Below are positions 1 through 7,627 of a stretch of DNA of 45,978 nt, piece after piece (position 1 is the first letter of the stretch; each line of letters begins with the position of its first letter). The stretch is from contig NZ_MRXX01000003.1 in NCBI RefSeq assembly GCF_016642265.1, forward strand, positions 18,540 to 64,517, written 5' to 3'. The notes beneath the pieces were generated by a model, which saw only the letters and a program-made list of their open reading frames with translations, was not told where the DNA came from and did no database searches. A program made the position numbers and the translations under genes. The DNA is from Streptococcus lactarius (GTDB lineage Bacteria; Bacillota; Bacilli; Lactobacillales; Streptococcaceae).

Positions 1-85
1 CAACCACTGCGTCTTGCTCGACAATTCAAAAACAATTAAGAGGCTATGACTTTTGTCCCAGCCTCTTTGTTCTTTATAAAATAAA
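1..85. repeat. Tail of a dispersed hairpin repeat, cut by the window start
   Basis: The first 40 or so bases match 44455-44497 with about four mismatches, including the shared core ACCACTGCGTCTT and CTCGACAAT. The tail goes on to TTTTGTCCCAGCCTC (about 52-66), which is the reverse complement of the GGGACA start found at the other copies, so an intact element appears to have complementary ends. The head lies outside the window. Confidence 0.75.
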
Positions 86-118
86 ATGAGATCGAACGGT
101 GCAGGCTCTCATATTTTG

Positions 119-127
119 TGGTATAAT
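119..127 (+). promoter_or_regulatory. Extended -10 promoter of the CNNM/CorC gene
   Basis: TGG followed by TATAAT (122-127) makes an extended -10. No good -35 is seen. Transcription would start near 134, which rules out the in-frame upstream start at 99 and supports the start at 159. Confidence 0.7.
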
Positions 128-158
128 ATACAATATTATATACTGGAGGAAACTATCC

Positions 159-1508
159 ATGGAAGACCCTGGCAGTCAGGAAATTTTACTGGAATTTATC
201 TTACTAATTGTTTTGACATTATTGAACGCCTTTTTCTCGGCGACTGAGATGTCAATGGTATCGCTGAATCGTGCGCGTGTCGAGCAAAAGGCTGAAGAAG
301 GGGATAAGAAATACATTCGTCTGCTCAGCGTATTGGAACAGCCCAACCATTTCTTGTCCACCATTCAGGTAGGAATCACCTTGATTACCATCTTATCTGG
401 GGCTAGCCTGGCAGATAGTCTTGGTCGTGTGATTGCTGGTTGGATGGGCAACACCAAAACAGCACTTGCAACTGGAAGCTTTTTATCTCTTGCTTTTTTG
501 ACCTATATTGAGATCGTCTTTGGGGAATTATACCCGAAACGAATCGCCATGAACTTGAAAGATGAGTTGGCAGTTCGAACAGCTCCGATTGTCATTTTAT
601 TAGGAAAAATTGTCAGCCCCTTTGTTTGGTTGCTTTCAGCATCGACCAACCTCGTGAGTCGCTTGACGCCGATGAAGTTTGATGATGCGGATGAAAAGAT
701 GACGCGGGATGAAATCGAGTATATGCTAACTAATAGTGAAGAAACACTAGATGCGGACGAGATTGAGATGCTCCAAGGGATCTTTTCATTAGATGAAATG
801 GTAGCGCGTGAAGTCATGGTCCCACGGACAGATGCCTTCATGGTGGATATCAACAATGATACTAAAGAGATTATCGAAAGTATCCTTAAGCAAAACTTTT
901 CACGGATTCCTGTCTATGATGATGACAAGGATAATGTGATTGGGCTCATCCATACCAAACGTTTGTTGAATGAGGGATTTGTTAATGGCTTTGACAACAT
1001 TGTCCTAAGAAAGATCCTGCAAGAACCGCTATTTGTTCCGGAAACAATATTCGTCGATGACCTTTTAAAAGAACTACGGAATACGCAAAATCAAATGGCT
1101 ATCCTCCTGGATGAATATGGTGGGATGTCTGGCTTGGTGACGCTAGAAGACCTATTGGAAGAAATTGTCGGTGAGATCGATGACGAGACGGACAAAGCTG
1201 AAATCGATGTTTTCGAAATTGCTGAAAATACCTATGTCGTGCAAGGAGCCATGTCTCTCAATGACTTCAATGAATATTTTGATGTTGAGTTGGAAAGTGA
1301 TGATGTCGATACGATTGCAGGTTATTACCTGACAGAAGTTGGACGGATTCCATCGTCAAAAGAACGTCTGAGTTGTGAAGTCGATAGTCAAAAGAAACAC
1401 TTAGTTCTAACCAATGATAAGGTGAAAAGTGGTCGTGTGACCAAGGTCAAGGTTGAAATTTCTGAACTCATCGAAGAGGATGAAGAAACAAAGACAAAAG
1501 AAGAATAG
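159..1508 (+). CDS. Hemolysin-family CNNM/CorC-type membrane protein (DUF21, CBS pair, CorC domain)
   Basis: Predicted membrane protein of the CNNM/CorC (HlyC/TlyC) group, a family linked to magnesium or other divalent-cation export. The start at 159 follows GGAGGA at 145-150 and lies downstream of the only promoter; the longer frame from 99 would begin upstream of it. About 449 residues: N-terminal membrane segments (DUF21) over roughly the first 180, a CBS pair in the middle (REVMVPRTD, then the LLDEYGG region), and an acidic C-terminal transporter-associated CorC/HlyC domain (VQGAMSLNDFNEYF). It is monocistronic and ends at a strong terminator. The true substrate cannot be told from sequence; the hemolysin name is historical. 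Confidence 0.88.
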   Translation: MEDPGSQEILLEFILLIVLTLLNAFFSATEMSMVSLNRARVEQKAEEGDKKYIRLLSVLEQPNHFLSTIQVGITLITILSGASLADSLGRVIAGWMGNTKTALATGSFLSLAFLTYIEIVFGELYPKRIAMNLKDELAVRTAPIVILLGKIVSPFVWLLSASTNLVSRLTPMKFDDADEKMTRDEIEYMLTNSEETLDADEIEMLQGIFSLDEMVAREVMVPRTDAFMVDINNDTKEIIESILKQNFSRIPVYDDDKDNVIGLIHTKRLLNEGFVNGFDNIVLRKILQEPLFVPETIFVDDLLKELRNTQNQMAILLDEYGGMSGLVTLEDLLEEIVGEIDDETDKAEIDVFEIAENTYVVQGAMSLNDFNEYFDVELESDDVDTIAGYYLTEVGRIPSSKERLSCEVDSQKKHLVLTNDKVKSGRVTKVKVEISELIEEDEETKTKEE

Positions 1509-1516
1509 AAACAAAG

Positions 1517-1541
1517 AGGCTGGACAAAAATTGTCCAGCCT
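1517..1541. terminator. Intrinsic terminator between the convergent CNNM and TVP38 genes
   Basis: Perfect 11-bp stem AGGCTGGACAA (1517-1527) / TTGTCCAGCCT (1531-1541) with an AAA loop. The T-run on the plus side is short (TTTGATGTTT). Confidence 0.75.
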
Positions 1542-1585
1542 TTGATGTTTGAGAGAAATATTTATACATGAGGTGGTGTCATGCT

Positions 1586-2200
1586 TTAGACCATTTTCCA
1601 GAAATAATCGATGATATAGGTCAGGCCGTAGGTGTAGATGACAAGAGTGATGGGCTTGCAGAGGATGATGATGGTCATGTAGCGTTTGAAGGTCATATTG
1701 GTCAGACCTGCCAGCATACAGATGAAGTCAGCGGGACTAATGGGCCAGATCATCATAAAGATAAAGAAGCGATCGAACCGCTTGCCTTCATTGAGCCAGC
1801 CAACGTACTTGTCGTAGGTCTTCTGACTGACCATGGATTGGACGAACTTGGGTCCGTACATTCTGGAAAGGTAAAAGATAATGGCACAGCCAATCACGAT
1901 CCCAATGTAATTGTAGATGGTCCCGATAATATGGCCGTAGATGAAGACACCTGCTACAGAGGTGAGGGCGCCTGGAATAATAGGCACCACCGTCTGGAGA
2001 ATTTGGAGAAAGATAAAAAGAGGAGGCCCGAAGACACCAGCCTGCAAAATAAAGGCCGACAGGGTTTCTTTGGATTGAAGAATGCCAGCAAAGTAGGCCC
2101 AGATACAAAAGGCCAAGGTCCCAAGAGCTCCAATGATGGAGGACCAATTAATGATGCGCTGGAGAAGAGGAGACACTTCTTTTAAGGTTGTTTGTTTCAT
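1586..2200 (-). CDS. TVP38/TMEM64 (DedA/VTT-type) membrane protein
   Basis: 204-residue polytopic membrane protein of the TVP38/TMEM64 (VTT domain) family. It has hydrophobic segments near residues 15-35, 50-75, 80-110, 140-165 and 175-200. The central motif with PGALTS and the conserved Gly/Pro-rich re-entrant region (about 75-85) is typical of the family; relatives include DedA proteins, some of which flip lipid carriers. It runs convergent to the CNNM gene. The ribosome site before ATG 2200 is weak (GGAA, then a T-run). A 205-codon frame lies on the opposite strand over most of it and is a shadow. Exact function unknown. Confidence 0.85.
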   Translation of the reverse strand: MKQTTLKEVSPLLQRIINWSSIIGALGTLAFCIWAYFAGILQSKETLSAFILQAGVFGPPLFIFLQILQTVVPIIPGALTSVAGVFIYGHIIGTIYNYIGIVIGCAIIFYLSRMYGPKFVQSMVSQKTYDKYVGWLNEGKRFDRFFIFMMIWPISPADFICMLAGLTNMTFKRYMTIIILCKPITLVIYTYGLTYIIDYFWKMV

Positions 2201-2227
2201 AAAAAAATTCCGAGTTCTTTTTCTTCT

Positions 2228-2255
2228 ACTATACCATGTTTTTGGAACTTTGTAA
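2228..2255 (-). promoter_or_regulatory. Promoter of the TVP38 gene
   Basis: On the minus strand: -35 TTACAA (2250-2255), 16-base spacer, TGG then -10 TATAGT (2228-2233). Confidence 0.55.
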
Positions 2256-2347
2256 GGATTTTGTCTATTTTTTGAGAAGTGAAATTGACCTGATAGGAGT
2301 CTGTCGCTGTTTTAGTCGTGAAGCGAGTGCAAAATGGGTCTTTTTAT

Positions 2348-2355
2348 GCTACAAT
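2348..2355 (+). promoter_or_regulatory. Extended -10 promoter of the yqeG operon
   Basis: TGC followed by TACAAT (2350-2355), about 16 bases before the yqeG start codon, which has AAAGGAG as ribosome site. A poor -35 (GTGCAA) lies 17 bases upstream. Confidence 0.55.
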
Positions 2356-2371
2356 GAAAGGAGTATAAAAA

Positions 2372-2911
2372 ATGGAGAAAAACGTGTCAATCGAAAATTA
2401 CAAACCAGATTTTGCGGTGGAAGCAGCCTATGATCTCACCGTTGCAGACTTGAAAAAACAGGGCATCAAGGCCGTCCTCGTGGATTTGGATAATACCTTG
2501 ATTGCTTGGAACAATCCGGATGGTACCCCTGAGATGCGCCAGTGGTTGCATGACCTTCGTGATGGGGGGATTCGGGTCATCGTGGTGTCCAATAATAGCC
2601 CAAAACGGGTCAAGCGTGCGGTTGAGAAATTTGATATTGACTATGAAGCCTGGTCACTTAAGCCTTTTACTTTTGGGATTGATCGAGCTCTCAAACGTTT
2701 CCACTATGAAAAAAATGAAGTGGTCATGGTCGGGGATCAATTGATGACCGACATCCGAGCAGCTCATCGGGCGGGTATTCGTTCGATTTTGGTTAAACCT
2801 TTGGTCGAGCATGACTCCATCAAGACGCAGATCAACCGGGCGCGTGAACGCCGTGTGATGAAGCAAATGGCCGAAAAATATGGTCCGATTGTATATAAAA
2901 AAGGAATTTAA
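2372..2911 (+). CDS. yqeG: YqeG family HAD IIIA-type phosphatase
   Basis: 179-residue cytoplasmic HAD-superfamily phosphatase. The nucleophile motif DLDNTLIAW lies near residue 40. VVSNNSP (motif II, about 75) and MVGDQLMTDI (motif IV, about 122) follow. Family members are hydrolases of unsettled substrate; mitochondrial relatives dephosphorylate phosphatidylglycerophosphate. First gene of the yqeG-yqeH-yhbY-nadD-yqeK cluster conserved in Firmicutes, and only two bases separate its stop from yqeH. Length is normal for the family. Confidence 0.9.
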   Translation: MEKNVSIENYKPDFAVEAAYDLTVADLKKQGIKAVLVDLDNTLIAWNNPDGTPEMRQWLHDLRDGGIRVIVVSNNSPKRVKRAVEKFDIDYEAWSLKPFTFGIDRALKRFHYEKNEVVMVGDQLMTDIRAAHRAGIRSILVKPLVEHDSIKTQINRARERRVMKQMAEKYGPIVYKKGI

Positions 2912-2913
2912 GG

Positions 2914-4020
2914 ATGGAAGAATTATTCTGTATTGGCTGTGGAGCGCCCATTCAGACAGAAAACAAAGAGGAGCTAGGCTATACCCCCCAATCAGCTCTT
3001 GAAAAGGGCTTGGAAACAGGCGAAGTCTATTGTCAACGCTGTTTCCGTCTACGTCACTACAATGAAATCACAGATGTGCATCTGACAGATGATGATTTCC
3101 TAAAGCTCCTTCACGAAGTAGGTGATAGTGATGCTCTCGTGGTCAATGTAGTGGATATTTTTGACTTTAATGGATCGGTTATCCCTGGCCTACCACGCTT
3201 TGTAGCAGGAAACGATGTCCTCTTGGTCGGAAACAAAAAAGACATTTTGCCCAAGTCTGTCAAGGATAGCAAGGTGACCCACTGGTTGATGGAGCGGGCC
3301 CACGAAGAAGGGATGCGTCCTGTCGATGTGGTCCTCACCTCTGCCCAAAACAAGAGTGCCATCAAGGACTTGATGGAAAAGATCGAGCAGTACCGCAAAG
3401 GCCGTGATGTTTATGTGGTGGGTGTGACCAATGTTGGGAAATCGACCCTCATTAATGCCATCATCCAAGAAATCACTGGGGATAAGGATATCATCACGAC
3501 TTCTCGCTTCCCAGGGACGACACTGGACAAGATCGAAATCCCATTGGATGATGGTTCCTACATCTACGATACACCAGGGATTATCCATCGCCACCAGATG
3601 GCTCACTACTTGACGGCGAAAAACCTCAAGTATGTCAGCCCTAAAAAGGAAATCAAGCCCAAGACCTACCAGCTCAATCCAGAGCAAACCCTCTTCTTGG
3701 GCGGCTTGGGACGCTTTGACTTTATCAAGGGAGAAAAGCAAGGTTTCACCGCCTTCTTTGATAACGAACTCAAGCTTCATCGGACCAAACTCGAAGGAGC
3801 GACGGCCTTTTATGACAAGCATGTCGGTGGCTTACTAACACCTCCTAACAGCAAGGAAAAAGAAGATTTTCCGTCTTTGGTTGAGCATGTATTCACGATT
3901 AAGGACAAGACAGACCTCGTCATCTCCGGACTCGGCTGGATCCGCGTCAATGGGGAAGCAAAAGTAGCTGTGTGGGCACCAGAAGGCGTCGCCGTCGTAA
4001 CTCGCAAAGCTATTATTTAA
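2914..4020 (+). CDS. yqeH: Ribosome biogenesis GTPase YqeH
   Basis: 368-residue circularly permuted GTPase needed for 30S subunit assembly. The N-terminal zinc finger CIGCGAP ... CQRCFRLRHYNE occupies residues 5-50. The G4 motif NKKD (about 108) comes before the P-loop GVTNVGKST (about 170), the permuted order typical of YqeH/YlqF proteins. FPGTTLD is G2 and DTPG is G3. A C-terminal domain of about 150 residues probably binds RNA. It is translationally close to yqeG. The gene is followed by an unusual 225-base gap holding a three-hairpin element before yhbY. Confidence 0.95.
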   Translation: MEELFCIGCGAPIQTENKEELGYTPQSALEKGLETGEVYCQRCFRLRHYNEITDVHLTDDDFLKLLHEVGDSDALVVNVVDIFDFNGSVIPGLPRFVAGNDVLLVGNKKDILPKSVKDSKVTHWLMERAHEEGMRPVDVVLTSAQNKSAIKDLMEKIEQYRKGRDVYVVGVTNVGKSTLINAIIQEITGDKDIITTSRFPGTTLDKIEIPLDDGSYIYDTPGIIHRHQMAHYLTAKNLKYVSPKKEIKPKTYQLNPEQTLFLGGLGRFDFIKGEKQGFTAFFDNELKLHRTKLEGATAFYDKHVGGLLTPPNSKEKEDFPSLVEHVFTIKDKTDLVISGLGWIRVNGEAKVAVWAPEGVAVVTRKAII

Positions 4021-4071
4021 AAATTTGAAATAGAATGAAATTGAAGAGCGAACGAAGTGAGCTCAAATAGG

Positions 4072-4224
4072 GATCGTTATTGCCGTGGTGTAGTTGCCAA
4101 TCGATCGATTGGCAAGGGCAAAATGGAGACCAAGGCTCCATTTTGAGGTAAGGAAATCCATTTTTCAAAGATGAGATCTTTGAAAAATTAGTTCCGGCCG
4201 TACCCACCACTTAAAATAACGATC
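4072..4224. repeat. Three-hairpin structured element A between yqeH and yhbY
   Basis: A 10-bp perfect closing stem, GATCGTTATT (4072-4081) / AATAACGATC (4215-4224), then a short internal loop and a second stem GTGGTG (4085-4090) / CACCAC (4205-4210). Inside are three hairpins: a perfect 22-base palindrome (4094-4115), a 10-bp stem (4119-4128 / 4136-4145) with 7-base loop, and a 13-bp stem (4160-4172 / 4176-4188) with loop GAG. No ORF is seen inside. Because it lies within an operon it should be transcribed. It does not match the BOX or RUP elements I remember. It could be a mobile palindromic repeat or an RNA regulatory or processing element. Confidence 0.7.
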
Positions 4225-4245
4225 AAAAAATAAGGAAGTAAAAAC

Positions 4246-4557
4246 ATGACATTAACATCCAAACAACGGGCTTCCCTCAATAGCCAAGCCCATAGCCTCA
4301 AACCCATTATCCAAATTGGGAAAAATGGGCTCAATGACCAAATCAAAACTAGTGTGCGCCAAGCGCTTGATGCTCGCGAACTGATCAAGGTGACCCTTCT
4401 TCAAAATACGGATGAGAATATCCATGAAGTAGCAGAAATCTTGGAAGAAGAAATCGGTGTGGAAACGGTCCAAAAGATTGGTCGGATTCTCATCTTGTTC
4501 AAACAATCGAGCAAAAAAGAAAATCGTAAAATTTCAGCGAAGGTAAAAGAAATTTAA
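4246..4557 (+). CDS. yhbY: YhbY family ribosome assembly RNA-binding protein (CRM domain)
   Basis: 103-residue single CRM-domain protein that associates with pre-50S subunits. The conserved KQRASLNSQAH start, the GKNGLND loop (about residues 24-30) and the terminal IGRILILFKQ are diagnostic. AAGGAAG precedes the ATG. It sits 21 bases before nadD in the conserved yqe cluster, but unusually far (225 bases) from yqeH because of element A. Confidence 0.93.
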   Translation: MTLTSKQRASLNSQAHSLKPIIQIGKNGLNDQIKTSVRQALDARELIKVTLLQNTDENIHEVAEILEEEIGVETVQKIGRILILFKQSSKKENRKISAKVKEI

Positions 4558-4578
4558 GACATCGAGGAGAGCAAACCT

Positions 4579-5211
4579 ATGGCAATTGAACTATTGACTC
4601 CCTTTACCAAGGTAGAGTTAGAGCCAGAGATCAAAAACAAGAAACGCAAACAAGTTGGTATTTTGGGTGGGAATTTCAATCCGGTCCACAATGCCCATTT
4701 GGTCGTTGCGGATCAAGTGCGCCAACAATTAGGGTTAGATAAGGTGCTCTTGATGCCTGAGTATTTACCACCGCATGTCGATGCCAAGGGGACGATTGCA
4801 GAGCACCATCGCCTTAAGATGCTGGAATTAGCGATTGAAGGCATTGAAGGTCTGGAAATCGAGACGATCGAGCTAGAACGCAAAGGAATTTCCTATACCT
4901 ACGACACCATGCTCTTGCTCAATGAACGCGATCCAGACACAGATTATTACTTTATTATTGGTGCAGATATGGTGGATTATTTACCCAAATGGCACCGCAT
5001 CGATGAATTGGTGGAGATTGTGCAATTTGTCGGGGTCCAGCGGCCACGCTATAAGGCGGGGACTTCTTATCCGGTGATCTGGGTGGACGTTCCTCTAATG
5101 GACATCTCCTCTAGTATGGTGCGTGATTTTGTAGCCAAAGGCCGGACGCCGAATTTTATGTTGCCAAAACCAGTCTTGGACTACATCAAGAAAGAAGGAT
5201 TGTATCAATGA
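4579..5211 (+). CDS. nadD: Nicotinate-nucleotide adenylyltransferase
   Basis: 210 residues. Catalyses transfer of AMP from ATP to nicotinate mononucleotide, giving deamido-NAD, an essential NAD step. Motifs: [12 protein letters not shown] (nucleotidyltransferase T/HxGH-type site, residues 30-41), [10 protein letters not shown], and SSSMVRDFV near residue 175. An N-terminal extension of about 25 residues before the Rossmann fold is typical of streptococcal NadD. It overlaps yqeK by four bases (ATGA), which suggests translational coupling. Confidence 0.95.
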   Translation: MAIELLTPFTKVELEPEIKNKKRKQVGILGGNFNPVHNAHLVVADQVRQQLGLDKVLLMPEYLPPHVDAKGTIAEHHRLKMLELAIEGIEGLEIETIELERKGISYTYDTMLLLNERDPDTDYYFIIGADMVDYLPKWHRIDELVEIVQFVGVQRPRYKAGTSYPVIWVDVPLMDISSSMVRDFVAKGRTPNFMLPKPVLDYIKKEGLYQ

Positions 5212-5804
5212 CCTATGAAAATTACCTCGGCTTTTCTCGTGAGGTCTTGCTTGAAAAGATGCGTCAAATTCTGCCAGAAAAGCGACTAACCCACTGTTTA
5301 GGGGTCGAGAAGGCTGCGCGAGATTTAGCCAAACGCTATGGGGCTGATGAAGAGCAAGCTGGTCTAGCAGGTCTCTTACATGACTATGCCAAGAAATTAT
5401 CGGATCAGGAATTTTTGGACTTGATTGATCGCTATGAGCTGGATCCAGCATTAAAAAACTGGGGCAACAATGTCTGGCATGGGATGGTCGGGATTTATAA
5501 GATCCAAGAAGATCTTGGATTGACAGATCCAGCCATTCTTCGCAGTATTGAGATTCACACGGTTGGGAGTGGACAGATGTCAACCTTAGACAAGATTGTC
5601 TATGTGGCAGATTATATTGAACATAATCGGGATTTCCCTGGGGTAGAGCAAGCGCGTGACATCGCTCAAGTCTCCTTGGATCGTGCCGTGGCCTATGAGA
5701 CGGCTCGCACAGTCGAACACCTGGCTCACCAAGGATTGCCGATTTATCCCCAAACCCTTGAAACCTACAACGCCTTTGTGAAGTATTTGAAAGAGGAGCA
5801 GTGA
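5208..5804 (+). CDS. yqeK: HD-domain hydrolase YqeK (predicted Ap4A hydrolase)
   Basis: 198-residue HD-superfamily protein. H-C-L-G-V near residue 30 and LLHDYAKK near 60 supply the H...HD metal ligands; the ADYIEHNR segment supplies the downstream Asp. Characterised YqeK proteins are symmetrical diadenosine tetraphosphatases that split Ap4A into two ADP. It overlaps nadD by ATGA. The next gene begins with GTG immediately after its TGA stop. Confidence 0.92.
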   Translation: MTYENYLGFSREVLLEKMRQILPEKRLTHCLGVEKAARDLAKRYGADEEQAGLAGLLHDYAKKLSDQEFLDLIDRYELDPALKNWGNNVWHGMVGIYKIQEDLGLTDPAILRSIEIHTVGSGQMSTLDKIVYVADYIEHNRDFPGVEQARDIAQVSLDRAVAYETARTVEHLAHQGLPIYPQTLETYNAFVKYLKEEQ

Positions 5805-6305
5805 GTGAAAACAGCTTTAATCATTATTGATGTTCAAAATATCCTCGTGGAAACAGGTTTTGAGACAGAAAAACTCTTAGAGAAGATTGCTTATTTGCAA
5901 GATCGGGCTAGAAAACAGCAGATTGAAATCATTTACATGCAGCATATTGAAACGCCAGAGGCTTTAACTTCAGAAGATTGGCAGTTATCGCCCCTGTTGA
6001 AGAGACAGGAGAATGAAAAGGTATTTCAGAAGCGATACAATAGCATGTTTAAAGAGACAGGATTAAAAGAATACTTGGATCAACAAGGGATTGAACAACT
6101 GGTCCTGTGTGGCATGCAGACAGAATATTGTGTCGATACATCCGTCAAAGTGGGATTTGAATACGGCTATCAGCTGGTCATTCCAGAAGGAGCTGTCACA
6201 ACCTTTGATGGAGAGGATATCCCAGCAGAAACGCTTAATGAATTTTATGAAAATATTTGGGCAGGACGTTTTGCGGATGTCTTAGATTACAAATCAATTT
6301 TTTAA
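5805..6305 (+). CDS. Isochorismatase-like cysteine hydrolase
   Basis: 166-residue cysteine hydrolase of the isochorismatase/nicotinamidase superfamily. The catalytic Asp is in IIDVQN (residue 9) and the Cys in CGMQTEYCVD (about residue 110). It starts at GTG, directly abutting the yqeK stop, with GAGGAG at 5793-5798. Its position between nadD/yqeK and rsfS makes a nicotinamidase-like role in NAD salvage attractive, but I cannot confirm the metal ligands. General family call is firm; substrate unknown. Confidence 0.85.
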   Translation: MKTALIIIDVQNILVETGFETEKLLEKIAYLQDRARKQQIEIIYMQHIETPEALTSEDWQLSPLLKRQENEKVFQKRYNSMFKETGLKEYLDQQGIEQLVLCGMQTEYCVDTSVKVGFEYGYQLVIPEGAVTTFDGEDIPAETLNEFYENIWAGRFADVLDYKSIF

Positions 6306-6319
6306 GGAAAGAGGATTAA

Positions 6320-6673
6320 ATGAAAGAAAAAGAACTACTTGAACTTGTTGTTAAAGCTGCTGATGAAAAGCGTGCAGAAGATATTGTGGCTTTGGATGTT
6401 CAAAGCTTGACCAGCGTGACAGATTACTTTGTCATCGCAAGCTCTATGAATAGCCGTCAGTTGGAAGCGATCGCAGAAAATATTCGCGAGAAAGTCGTTG
6501 AAGCTGGTGGCAATGCCAGCCACGTTGAAGGTGACTCAGCAGGAGGTTGGGTCCTTCTTGACTTAGGTGGTGTGGTGGTCCATGTCTTCTCAGAAGAAAT
6601 GCGTGCTCACTATAACCTAGAAAAACTATGGCACGAAGCAAGTGCTGTCGATCTTTCAGCAGCCTTAGCATAA
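6320..6673 (+). CDS. rsfS: Ribosome silencing factor RsfS
   Basis: 117 residues, the normal length. RsfS (YbeB/YqeL) binds uL14 on the 50S subunit and blocks subunit joining under poor nutrition. Key stretch: [10 protein letters not shown] with SRQLEAIA (residues 32-52), then [14 protein letters not shown] and YNLEKLW. Ribosome site AGGAAAGAGG before ATG. The gene ends just before a hairpin (6680-6705), so the downstream methyltransferase may be partly uncoupled. Confidence 0.95.
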   Translation: MKEKELLELVVKAADEKRAEDIVALDVQSLTSVTDYFVIASSMNSRQLEAIAENIREKVVEAGGNASHVEGDSAGGWVLLDLGGVVVHVFSEEMRAHYNLEKLWHEASAVDLSAALA

Positions 6674-6679
6674 GCAGGT

Positions 6680-6706
6680 AAACTCAGTTGGCAGCAACTG
6701 AGTTTT
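6680..6706 (+). terminator. Hairpin after rsfS, probable partial terminator
   Basis: Perfect 11-bp stem AAACTCAGTTG (6680-6690) / CAACTGAGTTT (6695-6705), loop GCAG, followed by T then GTTGGTT. The T-run is short, so termination may be incomplete. Confidence 0.6.
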
Positions 6707-6746
6707 GTTGGTTAAATTGAAATTCTATGGAAAGAAAGGATAGGGC

Positions 6747-6850
6747 CTCGTGTTAAGTTAAGTTGGTAACGGAACACGAGCTAAAAGCTGTGAGAAAAAG
6801 AGTAACTTCCTTTGTATCTGACGATAGGGCAGAAAGTTTCCTATTTTCTC
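6747..6850 (+). other. Structured leader before the methyltransferase gene
   Basis: The 207-base gap 6674-6880 holds more inverted repeats: CTCGTGTT (6747-6754) / AACACGAG (6773-6780), a small TATC/GATA hairpin (6815-6826), and GAGAAAA (6792-6798) / TTTTCTC (6844-6850). No convincing promoter or known riboswitch core is seen. Confidence 0.35.
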
Positions 6851-6880
6851 TTTGCTTTTAAGGCTCTTTGTATCATGAAT

Positions 6881-7621
6881 ATGGCGACTTATGAAACGTT
6901 TGCGGCTGTCTATGATGCGGTCATGGATGACAGTCTATATGATTTGTGGACGGATTTCTCCCTCCGCCATCTCCCAAAGACAAAAGATAAGAAAACATTG
7001 CTGGAATTGGCTTGTGGGACAGGAATTCAGTCTGTCCGCTTTTCCCAAGCTGGTTTTGACGTAACAGGATTAGACTTGAGTGCTGATATGCTGAAAATCG
7101 CTGAAAGAAGAGCGGCTTCCGCCAAGCAGAAGATTGATTTTATCGAGGGCAATATGCTGGACTTGTCGCAAGCTGGTACCTACGACTTTGTGACTTGCTA
7201 TTCGGATTCCATCTGCTACATGCAAGACGAGGTGGAAGTGGGAGATGTCTTCAAAGAAGTCTACAATGCCCTTAATGAAGATGGTATCTTTATTTTTGAT
7301 GTCCATTCGACCTACCAGACGGATGAGGTTTTCCCGGGCTATTCTTATCACGAAAATGCGGAAGATTTTGCCATGCTCTGGGATACCTATGAGGATGAAG
7401 CCCCTCACTCGATTGTCCATGAGCTGACCTTCTTTATCCAAGAGGAGGATGGCAGCTTTAGTCGGCACGATGAAGTCCATGAGGAGCGCACCTATGAAGT
7501 TTTAACCTATGACATTTTGCTGGAGCAGGCTGGCTTTAAATCCTTTAAACTCTACGCAGACTTTGAAGATAAAGAGCCAACAAAGACCAGCAAACGATGG
7601 TTTTTTGTAGCACAGAAGTAG
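6881..7621 (+). CDS. Class I SAM-dependent methyltransferase (YqeM-like)
   Basis: Rossmann-fold methyltransferase. Motif I is LLELACGTG followed by the acidic GLDLSADML; a post-I motif FVTCYSDSICY is also present. The start at 6881 (MATYETFAAVYDAVMDD) is the family-like N-terminus; ATG 6875 in the same frame is possible, and the longer frame from 6812 runs through leader structure. Only a weak TAAGG ribosome site is seen. It follows rsfS as yqeM does in Bacillus. Substrate not known. Confidence 0.82.
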   Translation: MATYETFAAVYDAVMDDSLYDLWTDFSLRHLPKTKDKKTLLELACGTGIQSVRFSQAGFDVTGLDLSADMLKIAERRAASAKQKIDFIEGNMLDLSQAGTYDFVTCYSDSICYMQDEVEVGDVFKEVYNALNEDGIFIFDVHSTYQTDEVFPGYSYHENAEDFAMLWDTYEDEAPHSIVHELTFFIQEEDGSFSRHDEVHEERTYEVLTYDILLEQAGFKSFKLYADFEDKEPTKTSKRWFFVAQK

Positions 7622-7627
7622 GCCAGC

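Noticed and set aside
1568..2185. 205-codon open frame on the plus strand
   Set aside because: It lies antisense to the TVP38 gene, has an implausible Asp/Gly/His-rich product, no ribosome site, and mirrors the codon pattern of the membrane protein.
2236..2433. 65-codon frame upstream of yqeG
   Set aside because: It overlaps the yqeG promoter and start, lacks a ribosome site and shows no family resemblance.
3190..3822. 210-codon minus-strand frame inside yqeH
   Set aside because: Shadow of the GTPase gene; no ribosome site or recognisable fold.
4072..4224. Element A as a BOX or RUP repeat
   Set aside because: The ends and core do not match the BOX A/C or RUP sequences I remember, although the nested plan is similar.
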